From: Gerris lacustris
Taxonomy: Eukaryota > Arthropoda > Insecta > Hemiptera > Gerridae
DNA length: 64,000 nt
Direction of reading: 5' to 3'
Assembly (NCBI GenBank): GCA_951217055.1
Contig: OX578280.1
Coordinates: 14,175,394-14,239,393 of the forward strand
The notes beneath the pieces were generated by a model. The model saw only the letters and a list, made by a program, of their open reading frames with translations, searched no databases and was not told the DNA's origin. Shown one piece after another: positions 23,950-34,256 of this stretch; within the stretch, counting starts at the first letter, position 1, and every line of letters starts with the position of its first letter. Both the position numbers and the translations under genes were made by a program.

Positions 23950-24873
23950 TGGAATGAAGTTCCTTATGGCACGTTCTGGAGCCCGGAAGTGAATCCGAAA
24001 AAAACGACCGTCACAAAACCAAGCGTCACAAAATCAACCAATGACGATAACTTGAGTAAAAGATGACCGAGTTAGTTGAAATTTGGTACACATGTTCATT
24101 TTACCAATGCCCAGGCTGAGTTCGTTGGACAACGTTATCAGCCCAAGCGTTCAAGCGCAACGCTCGTGTAAACGTATACTTATAATGTAATATTGGAATT
24201 TTAGGACAGGAAAACTTCATCTATTTGATGAGACAAACCACTTTCTTAAATATATATATATATTTTTTTTTTATTAAAACGAACACCGACACTGCTATAA
24301 AGTGATAAAGATCGCTAAATTCATTAAAGCGGGCCTAAACGTTTAAAATAAAGATAACAACGAGTGTACCGATATCTTACGTTCTAACGTAACGATTTTA
24401 ATAAAACTTCTTACACATCGTCTAAAGTCTAAAGTACAATTAAAACACGCATATAAAATTTCAACCTGGTACAAGCAGAAGTTGTTGCGTATTAAAGTGA
24501 TATATTTTATAATATTTTTAATGGAGTAATAAATATGCTGGCGGAGTCTGAGGGGACATTCGTGTTCCGTCACTACAAGCATGTGCTCTAACTATAAACT
24601 CATCATGATTACTTTTTTCTCAATATACAATATATTTTTTATTGCAAGACGCTCGCTTCAATGTTAAATAAATGCTTTTCTTTTGATTTTGCCTTAACTC
24701 TTCTAAGTACAAATAGTTAGTTACTTTTAATTTTGTCTCTTTTCTCACCACGCCATGTATAAGTAGTTAGTATCGTAAAACTTGGGAATGTGATTTTATA
24801 ATTTATATTTAATGAAAAGCGTAAGGAACTTCGTTCCTACCGGATGCCCTGCGACACCACACGTATTTTTCTA
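23950..24873 (+). repeat. ~0.9-kb GGAACGAAGTTCC family, copy 2
   Basis: Same order as copy 1 and the same orientation, giving two near-tandem copies about 1.2 kb apart. Begins GGAATGAAGTTCCTTATGGC; ends GGAACTTCGTTCCTACCGGA followed by GACACCACACGTATTTTT. Non-coding. Confidence 0.65.
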
Positions 24874-25454
24874 GTATTCCTAGCGTCTTGATATAATCGC
24901 TTCCTTACGTTTCTACGAAACACTCATTAAATTTAGGCGCCCTTTAGTACAGTGAAAATGTCTTCAATTATATTATACCAAATAATATTTTATACAAATA
25001 CATATTTCGTTGTCGTTTTACAATTGGAGAAGAATGACAAAAGGAATAATATTTTATCTTTTTGAATGTTTTATTTGTAAAAAAAAAAATGCTCGAGTTG
25101 TCTTCCCTTTAAGGGCTTATTCTACTTGACCTTTATTATGCCACAAATATTTTATTGTTGTATTTTTATTTTTTACTTTACCTCGCTTTCTCTTGTTAGG
25201 TACTTCGTATATTATTTAATGTAGTAAATTCTTGTATTACCCGATAACATTTTTATTACTTTTTTCTTTTGTTCTTGTATTCGATGTCTTATTTCTAACA
25301 ATCATTTATTGCTTGTGAAACTAAGAAAACTGGTTAATGTACCAAGCACAGCACAAGACTTTCATAAAGAAAAATTTAAAATTTACTGCCACATTATGAA
25401 TTTCATAATTTACGATTTTGGTAGTATTCATACTACGGAAAAATTACATTTTAA
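24874..25454. other. AT-rich stretch
   Basis: No gene recognised. Confidence 0.3.
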
Positions 25455-25663
25455 TTTAAATAAAATTATAATTATTATTAACTACGGGAAACAGACAGAG
25501 AAAAATACACTCCAGCGCCGGGATTTGAACCACGGGGGTCTATATTTCCAGTATAGCGCTCTAACCTACGCATATAGAGGCCCGTGGTTCAAATCCTGGC
25601 GCTGGAGTCTATTTTTCTCCGTCTGTTTCCCGTAGTTAAAAATAATTTTAATTTGATTTAAAT
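25455..25663 (-). mobile_element. Palindromic element carrying a tRNA-like core (copy 1)
   Basis: The outer arms are inverted repeats: TTATTAACTACGGGAAACAG on the left and CTGTTTCCCGTAGTTAA on the right, flanked by inverse AT-rich ends (ATTTAAAT...ATTTAAAT). Inside, the minus strand carries tRNA landmarks: GCGTAGGTTAGAGCGC (D-arm with part lost), CTATACTGGAAATATAG (anticodon arm, loop CTGGAAA) and GTGGTTCAAATCCCGG (T-arm). The right arm holds a second, reverse-complementary T-arm half, so the whole element can fold on itself. The related element at 52481-52692 has a complete D-arm. Confidence 0.7.
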
Positions 25664-25805
25664 GCCATATTATGTTGCGGTTCTGTGATATTATTATTAA
25701 ACATAGAACTTCATTTATTCACTTCAGCTAGATTTTTGTTAGCTAAACCTGAATAATTGCTGGAGTGATATGTGTAATAAAATAATACGTACAATATTAT
25801 GTAAT
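25664..25805. other. Short AT-rich spacer
   Basis: Nothing recognised. Confidence 0.3.
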
Positions 25806-26625
25806 AAAAAATACGTGTGGTGTCGCGGGACACCTGGTAGGAACGAAGTTCCTTACGCTTTTCATTAAATATAAAATATAAAATCACACTGCAGAGTATA
25901 CGATGCTAACTACTTATACATGGCGAAGTTAAGGCAAAATTAAATAAAAGCTTTTTTAGTATCATTGTAGCGAGCGTCTTGCAATAAATATGTATTGACT
26001 ATTGAGAATATAGTTAATCATTATGATTTGATAGTTAAAGAGGATGATTGCAGTAAAGAGCCGAGTATTGAGGGAACAGAACTATTCCCTAACCCTCACT
26101 CTATTTAAAATTATCACGTCAAAAACGTCTGCTTGTATCAGTTTGAAATTTTACATGCCTGTTTCAATTGTATTTTAGACGATGTCTATGAAGTTTGATT
26201 AGAATCGTTTTGATAGAACGTAAGATATCGGTAAAAACGTTGTTTTCTCTATTTTAAAGGTTTAGGGCTGCTTTAATAAATTTAGCGATCTTTAACACTT
26301 CATAGCGGTGTCGGTGTTGGTTTTACTAAAATAGTTTTTTGTCTCATTGAATAGATGAAGTTCGTCCTAAAATTCCAATTTCACATTTAAAAATTACGTT
26401 TACGCGATCGTTGTGCGCGATCGCTCGGGTGGATAACGAACGAAAGACCAATGGGCGTTGATAAAATGAACATTTGTACCAAATTTAAACTAAATCGGTC
26501 AATTTTTACTCATGTTATTGTCATCGGTCGATTTCGCAATATTCGGTTTTGTGGTGACGGTTTGATTTTTTACGCTTGGCTCCAAACACTGTAACTTGCC
26601 ATAACGAAATTTTTTCCAGAAATGT
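25806..26625 (-). repeat. ~0.8-kb GGAACGAAGTTCC family, copy 3
   Basis: Opposite orientation to copies 1 and 2. Begins with GTGTGGTGTCGCGGGACACC and GGAACGAAGTTCCTTACGC. Towards its end it has the CATTTTATC/CAATG and CGTCACAAAACC-type blocks. Non-coding. Confidence 0.6.
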
Positions 26626-27351
<726 letters not shown>

Positions 27352-27781
27352 GTCTTGCTTGAGCTTTGGTCGAGTCCACATCAGCTCTCTCTTTTAATGT
27401 GTTTTTCTTATAGTTTAAAAGGTTTTTTGTGGACTTAATTTGGATAATTTTGTGCAGAAAAATTTTCTCTTCAAAATAGTGTTAAGTTTATTTAGTTTTG
27501 AAGTGCTATTATGAATTAAACTGGAATTTTAATCGAGGTATTTAATTCAATTATTTCCTTTGATAAAATATAAGATAAGGTGTTGTATAGATGTCGCAGT
27601 GGTCCAAGGTCACTCTTGTTACCGTTTAGTAAGGAGATAATCTTTATCTTTGATCCTAGTCTTATCTACTCACCTATTTGACTGTAAACAACAACAATAC
27701 ATATCATATTATTATTTATTTTTAATTTTTCCTAAATAAAAGAAAAATAATAACAATCGTTTGGAAACCTTTCTAACTTTT

Positions 27782-28732
27782 ATGCCAGGAAAGGGGATAA
27801 AAGACTTCTTCCCAGCTAGTTCAGCAGAAACTTCTAATTCTCCTAAGAGACCCAGAAGCTCTCCAGAAACTGAGAAGTCTAGGAAGAAGCCTCAGGTAGC
27901 CCTGTCCGGTATGAGTAATAGTCGCCCTTTGCAAGAGATTAAAATGGAGACTCTAATGCAAGAAATGTCAAAATTACTTGACAATAAATTAGGTATTTTT
28001 AAAGAAGAAATTAAGCCATTTTTAGAAGAAATTTCGATTCTAAAACAAGAAAACAACCAATTGCGGAAAGAATTACAGGTTTTAAAAGATGAACAGGTAC
28101 ACATTAATAACCAATTTGAATTTATAGAAATGCGGTCCAGATCTTTAAACCTTATATTTCATGGGCTTAAGTCAGAATCTGATATGGATGTAGAAAAGTG
28201 TGTGTCCAAATTTTGTCAAGAGATTTTGCAGGTAGAGTTAAACTTTGACTTTATCTCAGTTATTCCTCTAGGGCCGCCCTTTAAAAATGACAAACCATTG
28301 TTGGTAACGTTTTTACGCCAAAAGGATAAAGCACGAGTACTCGGGGCTTCTAAAATACTAAATAACACAGGCTACTACATCACCCAGGACTTTCCGCAGA
28401 CCGTAAGGTTGAAAAGAAAAAAACTTCTGCTCCTTCGTAAGGAATTACATCGACTAAACCCCAACTTAAAAAATCTAATACGATCAGATTATTTGCAAGT
28501 GCAGGGTAGCCGGTTTCATTGGTGCTTAAGTTCAGGCCTCCGCCATAATAATGAGAATGGCTTGGAAAAATTGAATCAATTAATTAATTATGATCTTTCT
28601 CATTTTATTGACATGTTGGTTACGGACACCTTGCCCAGGGATTACTTCTCTACGTCTGCAATCAAGATTACTGAGCACCACCTGCCTCATCACCAGTCTA
28701 CTTCAACAAATGTCATAGACAATAACTCTTGA
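27782..28732 (+). CDS. LINE ORF1 protein (coiled-coil, RRM-like RNA-binding)
   Basis: 316 residues from the first ATG (27782); a TAA at 27737 lies upstream in frame. Such proteins bind the element's RNA as trimers or multimers and chaperone reverse transcription in a ribonucleoprotein. Seen: a basic, serine-rich head with KRPRSSPETEKSRKK (possible nuclear localisation signal); a heptad-rich helix at about 54-115 (KEEIKPFLEEISILKQENNQ region); an RRM-like domain at about 120-193 starting RSRSLNLIFHGL; and a C-terminal domain at about 194-245 with YYITQDFP and KRKKLLLLRKELHRLNP, the pattern seen in L1-like ORF1 proteins. The N-terminus has GKGIKDFF, which resembles a PCNA-interacting motif with its glutamine missing. 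The frame ends TCT-TGA-AAG and the next frame continues in phase. Confidence 0.85.
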   Translation: MPGKGIKDFFPASSAETSNSPKRPRSSPETEKSRKKPQVALSGMSNSRPLQEIKMETLMQEMSKLLDNKLGIFKEEIKPFLEEISILKQENNQLRKELQVLKDEQVHINNQFEFIEMRSRSLNLIFHGLKSESDMDVEKCVSKFCQEILQVELNFDFISVIPLGPPFKNDKPLLVTFLRQKDKARVLGASKILNNTGYYITQDFPQTVRLKRKKLLLLRKELHRLNPNLKNLIRSDYLQVQGSRFHWCLSSGLRHNNENGLEKLNQLINYDLSHFIDMLVTDTLPRDYFSTSAIKITEHHLPHHQSTSTNVIDNNS

Positions 28733-28751
28733 AAGTCAGCTGTCTGCCGGA
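28730..28751 (+). promoter_or_regulatory. ORF1 UGA with downstream segment able to pair with the 3' UTR
   Basis: UGA at 28730-28732 is followed, after a 5-nt spacer, by AGCTGTCTGCCGGA (28738-28751). The 3' UTR contains TCCGGCAGACGGCT (32166-32179), which pairs with it over 14 consecutive positions: 13 Watson-Crick and one G.U. Proposed as a readthrough- or reinitiation-stimulating RNA element. Visible complementarity is certain; function is inference. Confidence 0.55.
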
Positions 28752-31700
28752 ATAATTTTATTTTTAAAAGTATTAATATAATTTCTTATAATGTATCAGG
28801 TTTAAAATCTAAAGTTAACAATGAAGAATTTTTTGATTTTTTATTTTTTTATGATGTTATTATTTTACTAGAAACTTTTGTACTTCAAAAAGATTACACT
28901 ACTTATGAAAAATATTTTAAAGATTATAAAATTAGGTGGGTCCCTGCAAAAAAATACTTTTCTAAAGGTCGTGCATGTGGTGGTATTTTAATGGCCATAA
29001 AATCGTCCGTTTTTCCATGTTGCTGTTTTTCTACGATAGGAGACTGGACTGTTTTAAAATTTAATTCTAACGATTTATTGTTTACCATTGTTCCGGTGTA
29101 TTTAAATGGCAGCTCTTCTTCACTCTGGTATCAAGACTTTACAGCCCTCAGTGACTTCATTATTAACAAATTAAAAAGTAATCTTATTCTTTTGGGTGAT
29201 TTTAATGTTCGTATAGGTGAGTCCCAAGAATTACCAGAAGGTCTACATCTAGATAATGAGTTCTGCAGTCATATAAGGAGGTCTAGGGACAAAACTCTTA
29301 ATCGCAAAGGTTCTGAGCTCTTAAATATGTGTGATAACGAGGGTCTTGTTGTTCTGAATGGAAGGTTCAAAGGCGATGAACAAGGAGAGTACACATTTGT
29401 AGGAGGAAACGGCAATTCTGTCAATGATATCTGCTGTGTCTCATGGGAATGTCTTTATAGTATAAGCAAGTTCACAGTCATCAGTCAATTGTTTTCTGAC
29501 CATCTTCCTATTGTTCTTAGCATAGATCTACCAGGGACAAATAAGCATTTAGAACCTACTTCAAGTCAGCTACCCCAGCTTTTTTGGAACCAAGCCCTGA
29601 AAGAAACCTACTTAAAAAACCTGTTTTATTTGACCAACAGTACGGAGGAAAGGCCTCTTGACAGTCAATCAGCAGTAGGACAGTTAACTAAGCTAATAGA
29701 ATCAGCTTGGCCTTCTAAACCCAATTCACCGTCTTACATCAAGTCATACCGTAAGAAGCCATGGTTCGATTTCAAATGTATTCGACTTAGGAATAGAGCT
29801 TTTGCTCTTTTAAATTTACTCCGCCGAACTAACTCAGTTATAGTAAGAAAAGCATTTTGGGAAGCTAATACAAAGTTTAAAGAATTATGTGCCGAAAATA
29901 AGAAAGTCTATTATAATACGATTAATAATAAACTACGTACCGTACAAGATTCCAAAACCTTTTGGCAGTTAGTTAATCAGTTAAAAAATCTCAGTTCTAA
30001 TTCTAGTAATCAAATTAGTCTCGCATCCTTTTCGCATTACTTTCAGTTATTGTTAAACCCCCCACCTCATCCAACTCCGACTCTTTATGCCGAACCTCTC
30101 ATATTATGTGATTACTTTGATCAACCCTTTACTCACGATGAATTACACCAAGTTATTTCCAGTTTAAAAAATAATAAGTCAGCAGGGATGGATCGAATTC
30201 CTTATGAATTTTACAAATATGCGCCCCAAATATTTTTGGAGAAACTCCTATTACTCTACAATAGAATTTATGAATCCTGTGAATTACCTATCTCTTTTGC
30301 TAGTTCAATAATTTACCCATTACATAAGAAAGGAGATCGAAGTGTTGTCTCTAACTATCGTGGCATTTCATGCATAGATGCGATCGCAAAAATATTTTCA
30401 ACTTTGCTTTCTACAAGGATTTCAAACTTTCTTGAAAATAATAAGCTGTTAAGTGAGTGCCAGGCAGGATTCCGACGGCAATATTCTACTGTTGACAACC
30501 TTTTTGTTCTTACTAACTTAATTAATCTTACTCTTGCTAAACCTAGGAAAAAGCTATACTGTTTTTTTATAGATTTTAAAGCAGCTTTCGACAATGTTCA
30601 CAGGCATTCTCTTACTTTAAAATTATATAATTTAGGCGTTTCAACAAAGTTTGTTAAAATTCTACAGGCATTATTCTCCAATTCAGTATCTGCAGTTAGA
30701 GGAAAAAACGGAGTTTCTGATTTCTTTTCTGTGGACAGTGGACTCAGACAAGGTTGTCCAATCAGCCCAATTTTATTTTCACTCTATCTTAACGACTTGC
30801 CTGCACTTTTAGAGGGTGGTGTTCGGGTAGGTACAACTAGGATCAATATTCTACTCTACTGTGATGACATAGTTTTGATTAGTGACAACCCTGTCTCCTT
30901 ACAAAGAAATATAAACATAGTTGCTAATTATTGTAATCAGTGGTGTCTCTCATTAAACTTTCAAAAGTCAAAGATAGTTGTATTTAGAAGAGGAGGTAAA
31001 CTTGGTTCCTCAGAACGGTGGTTTTACAACGGCACAAAAATTGAGGTTGTTAATCGCTACAAGTATTTAGGTGTAGTTTTGACTTCTAGGTTATCCCTTC
31101 ATGAGCATCTAAAAGAACAGGTTGTTTCTGCAAAACAAGGACTAAATTCAGTTTGGGGTAGTTTTATTTCCAATCAAGAGGTCCCTCTTGGCTCAAAATT
31201 TAGATTATTTAATGCTGTCTCTAGAGCCATTACGTGTTACGCTGCTCAAGTTTGGGGTAGTTCTAGGTATGAAGTTTTAGAAAAATTTCAAAGGTTTTTT
31301 ATTAGGAAACTCTTCTCTCTTCCACAGTCTACTCCTGCTTATATGCTTCATATTGAGACGTCTACAGACCCTTTATTTTTGTACACCTTCAAACTGCATG
31401 CAGATTACTGTACCTCAGTAATGGAACTTCCACCTCATCGTTACCCTAGAATAATTGCTGAGGAGATTATAGCTAAAAACATATCATGGTTCAAAACGTG
31501 GAACGAACTATGCCAGGAGTACAGTACAGCTTTTCAACTAACCCTAGAAAATAAAGCCTTGTGGAGAGCCCAGTTTAGCACGTTAATTGCCCGAATGAAA
31601 TCAAGTATGATAGAAGCGTATGTAAACCAAGCAAAGGAATCTAACAGGTTTTTATTATTTCGAACTTTAGTCGAAAAGTCTGACTATGGTAGGTTTTTTA

Positions 31701-32023
31701 GTCCGACCTCAACCTCTAATATATCTTTTGCTGACTTGAAACTTTTGTTTAAGTTAAGAGGTGAATTACTGCATCTAAAGTCTGTACCTTGGCTTGATAA
31801 GGATCCTGATGAAATGGAGTGTTCAATGTGTTATAGAGGTGTTGAGGAAAATCTTTTACATTTTCTTTCAGAGTGCCCAGCCTATGCTTCACTGCGTCTT
31901 AAATACTTTGGCTCTTCCACTGTCCAAGGTTATGACATTACCGATTTAATAATAAGTAGCAACTTTCAACCAGTTATAAAATTCACAAAAGAAGCCCTGT
32001 CTCTTTCTAGCCGAACATTATAA
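28733..32023 (+). CDS. LINE ORF2: APE endonuclease, reverse transcriptase, CCHC knuckle
   Basis: 1096 codons open in the same frame as ORF1, directly after its UGA. The endonuclease starts at ~28775 (INIISYNVSGLKSK), with LLETFV, GGILMAI, GDFNVRIG (~29195) and SDHLPIVLSI; it nicks target DNA. The reverse transcriptase follows: KSAGMDRIPYEFYK, LHKKGDRSVVSNYRGIS, ECQAGFRRQYSTVDN, FIDFKAAFDNVHR, GLRQGCPISPILFSLYLNDL, LLYCDDIVLISD and RYKYLGVVL. The catalytic box is YCDD (30857-30868) where most LINEs have YADD or FADD. A zinc knuckle CSMCYRGVEENLLHFLSECP (~31820-31880) closes the protein. The first in-frame ATG after the UGA is at 28991, codon 87, already inside the endonuclease, so starting there would remove essential residues. 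Expression therefore seems to need readthrough of the UGA or reinitiation at a non-AUG codon. Confidence 0.88.
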   Translation, partial: KSAVCRNNFIFKSINIISYNVSGLKSKVNNEEFFDFLFFYDVIILLETFVLQKDYTTYEKYFKDYKIRWVPAKKYFSKGRACGGILMAIKSSVFPCCCFSTIGDWTVLKFNSNDLLFTIVPVYLNGSSSSLWYQDFTALSDFIINKLKSNLILLGDFNVRIGESQELPEGLHLDNEFCSHIRRSRDKTLNRKGSELLNMCDNEGLVVLNGRFKGDEQGEYTFVGGNGNSVNDICCVSWECLYSISKFTVISQLFSDHLPIVLSIDLPGTNKHLEPTSSQLPQLFWNQALKETYLKNLFYLTNSTEERPLDSQSAVGQLTKLIESAWPSKPNSPSYIKSYRKKPWFDFKCIRLRNRAFALLNLLRRTNSVIVRKAFWEANTKFKELCAENKKVYYNTINNKLRTVQDSKTFWQLVNQLKNLSSNSSNQISLASFSHYFQLLLNPPPHPTPTLYAEPLILCDYFDQPFTHDELHQVISSLKNNKSAGMDRIPYEFYKYAPQIFLEKLLLLYNRIYESCELPISFASSIIYPLHKKGDRSVVSNYRGISCIDAIAKIFSTLLSTRISNFLENNKLLSECQAGFRRQYSTVDNLFVLTNLINLTLAKPRKKLYCFFIDFKAAFDNVHRHSLTLKLYNLGVSTKFVKILQALFSNSVSAVRGKNGVSDFFSVDSGLRQGCPISPILFSLYLNDLPALLEGGVRVGTTRINILLYCDDIVLISDNPVSLQRNINIVANYCNQWCLSLNFQKSKIVVFRRGGKLGSSERWFYNGTKIEVVNRYKYLGVVLTSRLSLHEHLKEQVVSAKQGLNSVWGSFISNQEVPLGSKFRLFNAVSRAITCYAAQVWGSSRYEVLEKFQRFFIRKLFSLPQSTPAYMLHIETSTDPLFLYTFKLHADYCTSVMELPPHRYPRIIAEEIIAKNISWFKTWNELCQEYSTAFQLTLENKALWRAQFSTLIARMKSSMIEAYVNQAKESNRFLLFRTLVEKSDYGRFFSPTSTSNISFADLKLLFKLRGELLHLKSVPWLDKDPDEMECSMCYRGVEENLLHFLSECPAYASLRLKYFGSSTVQGYDITDLIISSNFQPVIKFTKEALSLSSRTL

Positions 32024-32165
32024 CATTTAGTTGTATAAGCAATTTTTGTATTATAAAGTAAATATTAGTAATGTATTATCTTATCTTAATTTGAATCATG
32101 AATAATTTAATCAATTTTTTTAATTTTATATTTTTGTAACATTTCTTTTCTTGTAATGCAAGCTC

Positions 32166-32190
32166 TCCGGCAGACGGCTTTGCCTTGCCG
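32166..32190 (+). promoter_or_regulatory. 3' UTR partner segment and local hairpin
   Basis: TCCGGCAGACGGCT is complementary to the segment after the ORF1 stop. The same bases can instead form a local hairpin: CGGCA (32168-32172) with TGCCG (32186-32190), and GGC with GCC around TTT inside. The local and long-range pairings exclude each other, which would allow a switch between translation and reverse transcription. Inference from complementarity only. Confidence 0.5.
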
Positions 32191-32252
32191 TAATTACTTT
32201 TATAACTTTCATTTACTTATGTAATTTATTAAAATAAAAGTATTTTGAATTG

Positions 32253-32254
<2 letters not shown>

Positions 32255-32340
<86 letters not shown>
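32255..32340. repeat. (TA)n microsatellite, right of the retrotransposon
   Basis: A pure (AT) tract of 43 units in direct contact with the element's 3' end. Confidence 0.95.
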
Positions 32341-32343
<3 letters not shown>

Positions 32344-33945
32344 ATTTGAAGCTCAATTCCAATCGTGTTATGTTGTTCTACTGTACTTGTACCTCAATAT
32401 CCCGACTAGCTTTCACCAGTCTCCTCTAATCGTTCCTACAACTTCAACTCACCTTTTACGCATTCTTCCAAGCAAATTACAATATATGTACTTTTCCTTT
32501 TCAAGGATTTGTTCCTGTTCTTGTAGCCTTGATTAGCTGCTCCCTATTACCCTCTTAGTTTGTTATTTTTCCCTTTGTCCCTTGGCTCCCTAGTGTGTCT
32601 CCCTCCTCTTTACAATGTCAGTGTACTCGTAACAATTCACATACCTTCATATATGTCTATTATTTAGTACTTAGTACTTAGTGATAGTGTTTTTACAAAA
32701 CTATTATACAGTGTGTCCCAGGATCGGTTGCGAATACGTGCATTTGAACTTTTTAATCACGTGCAATAAGACTTATTTTGAAACAATATGGCAAATATAT
32801 GGGGAAAGTTACACTTACAACATATACGTTAATGATGTGTGTATGTTGTGCATATACTTGAACTTCATGTTGAATTTCTTTGACTTTATAATGGCCTTAT
32901 AATTATTATATAAGAGATGCTTGTGCATAATATTTATAATAACAGAGCAAAGAAAAGTTTTTATTTGTGTAACATTTGTCAAGAGGTTGTAGTTTTTTCC
33001 CGTCCTGTCATACGTTACCTCCCTTGCCCTGAATTGTTCTCCTTGTTACCTACCTTCCCTTATTTTCTTTATGGAGTGTGGAACTCGAACCCATTATTCT
33101 TTCTCTCCCTTCTAACCGTGGAAGAAGAAAAGAATGCTCCCATCTTTTCATCTTTTGATACTCTCGATGTTTCATTCTGTCGTATCTTTCCACTTCTGTG
33201 GAGGAGAAACCCCTTCCCCTTATTCTCTTCAAAACCGGGTCGTATCCTGTATACTGGGTTTTACAATCTCTTGGATACCAATACTAGTAGTACTTTTCTT
33301 TAATTACAATAATACATTTTGAAACATATCCAAAATCATAAAACTTTTGTTTTCTTTACCTTTTTTTTGAGAGGCTTATGAAGCGTAATCTAAACTCCAT
33401 AAAAGAAAACATGGGATTACATTCTCAGATAGGTGGAACATGATCCACACCAATAAACCCCGACAGTAAAGTAGATAATTTGTCTCTCCTATATTGATAA
33501 GGATAAGTGAGTCATAAATATGCGTTGATTTGGCAACACTGTAATATACACAGATTGTTCTCTTTACATGTGGAAGAGAAACAAATGAGCGTAGAAGGTT
33601 AAAACTTATATGTGAACAACTGAGTTAATTATGACCTACTATACAAATTTCATTAAAATCCGATGTGCAGTTTTGTAACCTGATTTGCTAGAGCTAGTGG
33701 ACTCAGCTTCAAGCTGTTCCTATGTTGATTATAATTTTTTTGACAACTTTGCTACACTAAAGAAGTTATTTTTTTAACTCTTAACTTTTAATTATGAGAG
33801 GAAGAGCAGGCAACTCAATAAGGCTTAAGAATACTATCATGGCTGTATTACCCCTGAAGACACTTTTTTAAGAAATTATATATAATATATGTATATATAA
33901 CATTTTAAATTCTTTATATTTACACATTCAGCTGATTTAATTTTT
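32341..33945. other. No gene recognised
   Basis: AT-rich, with a somewhat more pyrimidine-rich segment near 33000-33250. The open frames there lack any recognisable domain. Confidence 0.3.
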
Positions 33946-34256
33946 ACTACGTTTTTATTAGCTTGCATTCTTGTTTGTTTGTTTGTCCGGTGCAAATCTG
34001 GCAATCGATTTCTAACTAACTTCCCGAATAGCTAGACATTTGAAACTTTTAGCTTAGCTCAGAACACGATGACAATGCATTATTTTAATACTTTTAGCTA
34101 TCTTTCAGCAGAATTTAATTAGTTTTCAGCAAATTTTGCTGTGCTGAAAGTTAGTTCGGAAAAATTCCGCAAGTTATTTTATTTGTTTTGCCATATCCAA
34201 TATTTACGCAATTTTCATTTTGACGGGTCTCAAATTTGTGATAGATAAACATTGAA
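33946..34256 (+). repeat. Dispersed repeat, copy inverted relative to 57265-57575
   Basis: Shares long stretches with 57575-57265 on the opposite strand: ACTACGTTTTTATTAGCTTG, TTTGAAACTTTTAG..., CAGCAAATTTTGCTG and TTATTTTATTTGTTTTG. Non-coding; boundaries approximate. A further piece at ~34510-34565 (TATAAAAAGTTCTTTTTATC) matches the neighbour of the other copy. Confidence 0.6.

Noticed and set aside
32917..33303. 128-residue frame as a gene
   Set aside because: Composition follows a pyrimidine-rich stretch, and no recognisable domain or splice context supports it.
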